Source: Phytobacter diazotrophicus (GTDB taxonomy: Bacteria > Pseudomonadota > Gammaproteobacteria > Enterobacterales > Enterobacteriaceae). From it: a DNA stretch of 64,000 nucleotides. Below, piece by piece: positions 62,971 through 64,000 of this stretch (its first letter is position 1; each line of letters opens with the position of its first letter). The stretch spans positions 248,001 through 312,000 of the forward strand of contig SMDE01000003.1 of NCBI GenBank assembly GCA_004346725.1, in the 5' to 3' direction. The translations under genes and the position numbers were made by a program. The notes below the pieces were generated by a model. The model was given only the letters and a program-made list of their open reading frames with translations. It made no database searches and was not told the origin of the DNA.

Positions 62971-63828
62971 ATGGATACCAGCAATGCTTTTGATCTGCGA
63001 CTTCCCGCAGAAATGGCAAAGGTCGCCGAACAGGCAGGATTATATAAAGTCAGCAAGAAGAAAGAACTGTCATTCTTTCTCGCGGTCACGGCTGGTGTAT
63101 TTATTTCCATTGCATTCGTTTTCTATATTACCGTCACGACCGGGCCTGCCCCTGCAACCGCCCTGGCAAAACTGGCCGGCGGCGTGTGCTTCTCGCTGGG
63201 CCTAATCCTGGTGGTGGTCTGCGGCGCAGATTTGTTCACCTCGACAGTATTGACGGTGATGGCAAAAGCCAGCGGGCTAATAAGCTGGCGACAGTTAATT
63301 ATCAACTGGATAATTGTCTATTTCGGTAACCTTGTCGGCGCCCTGTTTTTTGTCGCGCTGATTTGGTTTGCCGGGCAATATATGAGTGGCAATGGTCTTT
63401 GGGGATTAAATGTATTACAGACCGCCGACCATAAAATGCATCATACCTTCATTGAAGCCGTTTGCCTGGGGACGCTATGTAATTTAATGGTATGCCTGGC
63501 TGTGTGGATGAGTTATTCCGGGCATACGCTAACCGATAAAATTATGGCGATGCTGTTGCCTATCGGTATGTTTGTCGCCAGCGGCTTCGAACACAGCATC
63601 GCGAATATGTTTTTGATCCCGCTTTCTATTGTTATTCGTTATTTTGCACCCGAAGGATTCTGGGCCAGCATTCACGCCAGCCCGGAAAATTTTCCGGCAT
63701 TAACGGTCAGCAATTTTATCACGGCCAATCTGATCCCGGTGACGATAGGTAATATTATCGGCGGCGGGCTGCTGGTGGGGATTACTTACTGGATTATCTA
63801 TTTGCGTAACCAAAATAACGGCCACTAA
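62971..63828 (+). CDS. focB: Formate channel FocB (FNT family)
   Basis: 285 residues against 282 in E. coli. A pentameric formate/nitrite channel with about six membrane segments. FNT features are KVSKKKELSFFLAVTAG at the start, the Omega-loop threonine region FTSTVLTVMAKASG, and the key histidine in GFEHSIANMF (about 211). It exchanges formate between cell and outside and fits the formate-dependent hydrogenase. The gene is 135 bases after hyfR, with its own sigma-54 type promoter. Confidence 0.95.
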   Translation: MDTSNAFDLRLPAEMAKVAEQAGLYKVSKKKELSFFLAVTAGVFISIAFVFYITVTTGPAPATALAKLAGGVCFSLGLILVVVCGADLFTSTVLTVMAKASGLISWRQLIINWIIVYFGNLVGALFFVALIWFAGQYMSGNGLWGLNVLQTADHKMHHTFIEAVCLGTLCNLMVCLAVWMSYSGHTLTDKIMAMLLPIGMFVASGFEHSIANMFLIPLSIVIRYFAPEGFWASIHASPENFPALTVSNFITANLIPVTIGNIIGGGLLVGITYWIIYLRNQNNGH

Positions 63829-63834
63829 CCGCGT

Positions 63835-63865
63835 CCCTGATGGCGCTGCGCTTATCAGGGCTACG
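63835..63865. repeat. REP element between focB and perM
   Basis: CCCTGATGGCGCTGCGCTTA and ATCAGGGCTACG make a typical REP (BIME) palindrome, with a TCAGGGC right arm. Arms CCCTGAT and ATCAGGG pair around GGCGCTGCGCTT. Confidence 0.85.
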
Positions 63866-63871
63866 ATTGGT

Positions 63872-63900
63872 AGCCCCGCTAAGCACCGCGCCAGCGGGGA
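63872..63900. terminator. Hairpin between focB and perM
   Basis: CCCCGCT and AGCGGGG pair around AAGCACCGCGCC. There is no T-run, so it is a stable hairpin more than a strict intrinsic terminator. It lies just after the REP element and before the perM stop. Confidence 0.4.
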
Positions 63901-63910
63901 AGACATCACG

Positions 63911-64000
63911 TCAGAGGTGATGGTCGTCAACCACCACGGTATCTGGCCATGCGTGAATCACTGCCTGCACCAGCGTCGCCAGCGGGATGGCGAAGAACAC
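63911..64000 (-). CDS. perM: PerM (YfgO), C-terminal end, AI-2E family permease
   Basis: The frame is open from the window edge and ends in TGA at 63911-63913. The last residues (VFFAIPLATLVQAVIHAWPD) match the C-terminus of E. coli PerM as remembered, followed by TVVVDDHHL. It is a predicted inner-membrane permease of the AI-2 exporter superfamily; the rest lies outside the window. It faces focB tail to tail. Confidence 0.85.
   Translation of the reverse strand: MFFAIPLATLVQAVIHAWPDTVVVDDHHL

Overview
The window is a chromosomal segment of a member of the Enterobacteriaceae close to Escherichia, Citrobacter and Salmonella. Almost every gene has the length and local order of the E. coli K-12 block from yfeC/gltX to perM, with proteins that look strongly similar to the E. 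coli ones as I remember them. It is probably not E. coli itself. xapAB/xapR are absent beside the tRNA cluster, yfeK/yfeS are absent between pdxK and cysM, the ethanolamine (eut) operon is absent between hemF and maeB, and a flxA-like gene sits beside yfeR. Presence of the hyf operon argues against typical Salmonella. A Citrobacter-like genus is my best guess, but the sequence alone does not settle it.

Layout. 1-3.8 kb: end of yfeC, yfeD, gltX (minus), a three-valine/one-lysine tRNA operon with a stable-RNA promoter, an unusual run of tRNA-tail repeats, and a flxA-like gene. 3.8-9.1 kb: yfeR/yfeH divergent pair, ypeB, ligA, zipA. 9.3-20 kb: sulfur assimilation (cysZ, cysK, cysM, cysPTWA) interrupted by the PTS operon ptsH-ptsI-crr and by pdxK. 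20-27 kb: yfeX, yfeY, yfeZ, ypeA, amiA-hemF, maeB. 27-32 kb: talA-tktB, ypfG, nudK. 32-42 kb: aegA, narQ, acrD, the 19-residue ypfM, yffB-dapE-ypfN. 42-49.6 kb: ypfH, tmcA, ypfJ, purC, bamC-dapA, gcvR-bcp. 49.9-63.8 kb: hyfABCDEFGHIJ-hyfR-focB, a complete hydrogenase-4 operon with regulator and formate channel. The end of perM closes the window.

How it works together. CysZ and CysPTWA bring in sulfate (thiosulfate for the latter), and CysK/CysM fix the sulfide or thiosulfate into cysteine. HPr, enzyme I and EIIA-Glc carry phosphate for PTS sugars and link sugar supply to regulation. The hyf operon encodes membrane antiporter-like subunits (HyfB, D, E, F, plus HyfC), iron-sulfur proteins (HyfA, HyfH, HyfI) and the [NiFe] large subunit HyfG. 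Its sigma-54 activator HyfR and formate channel FocB complete a formate hydrogenlyase-type module. Visible control sites include a -24/-12 promoter before hyfA, a second one before focB, a PurR box at purC, a BaeR-like box at acrD and a LysR-type dyad at yfeR/yfeH.

No insertion sequence, prophage or CRISPR array was seen. I did not find a clearly new multi-gene system. The most interesting items are the tRNA-Lys tail repeats, the short coupled ORF ahead of hyfR, the separate sigma-54 promoter of focB, and the Arg-to-Met change next to the phospho-histidine of NarQ.
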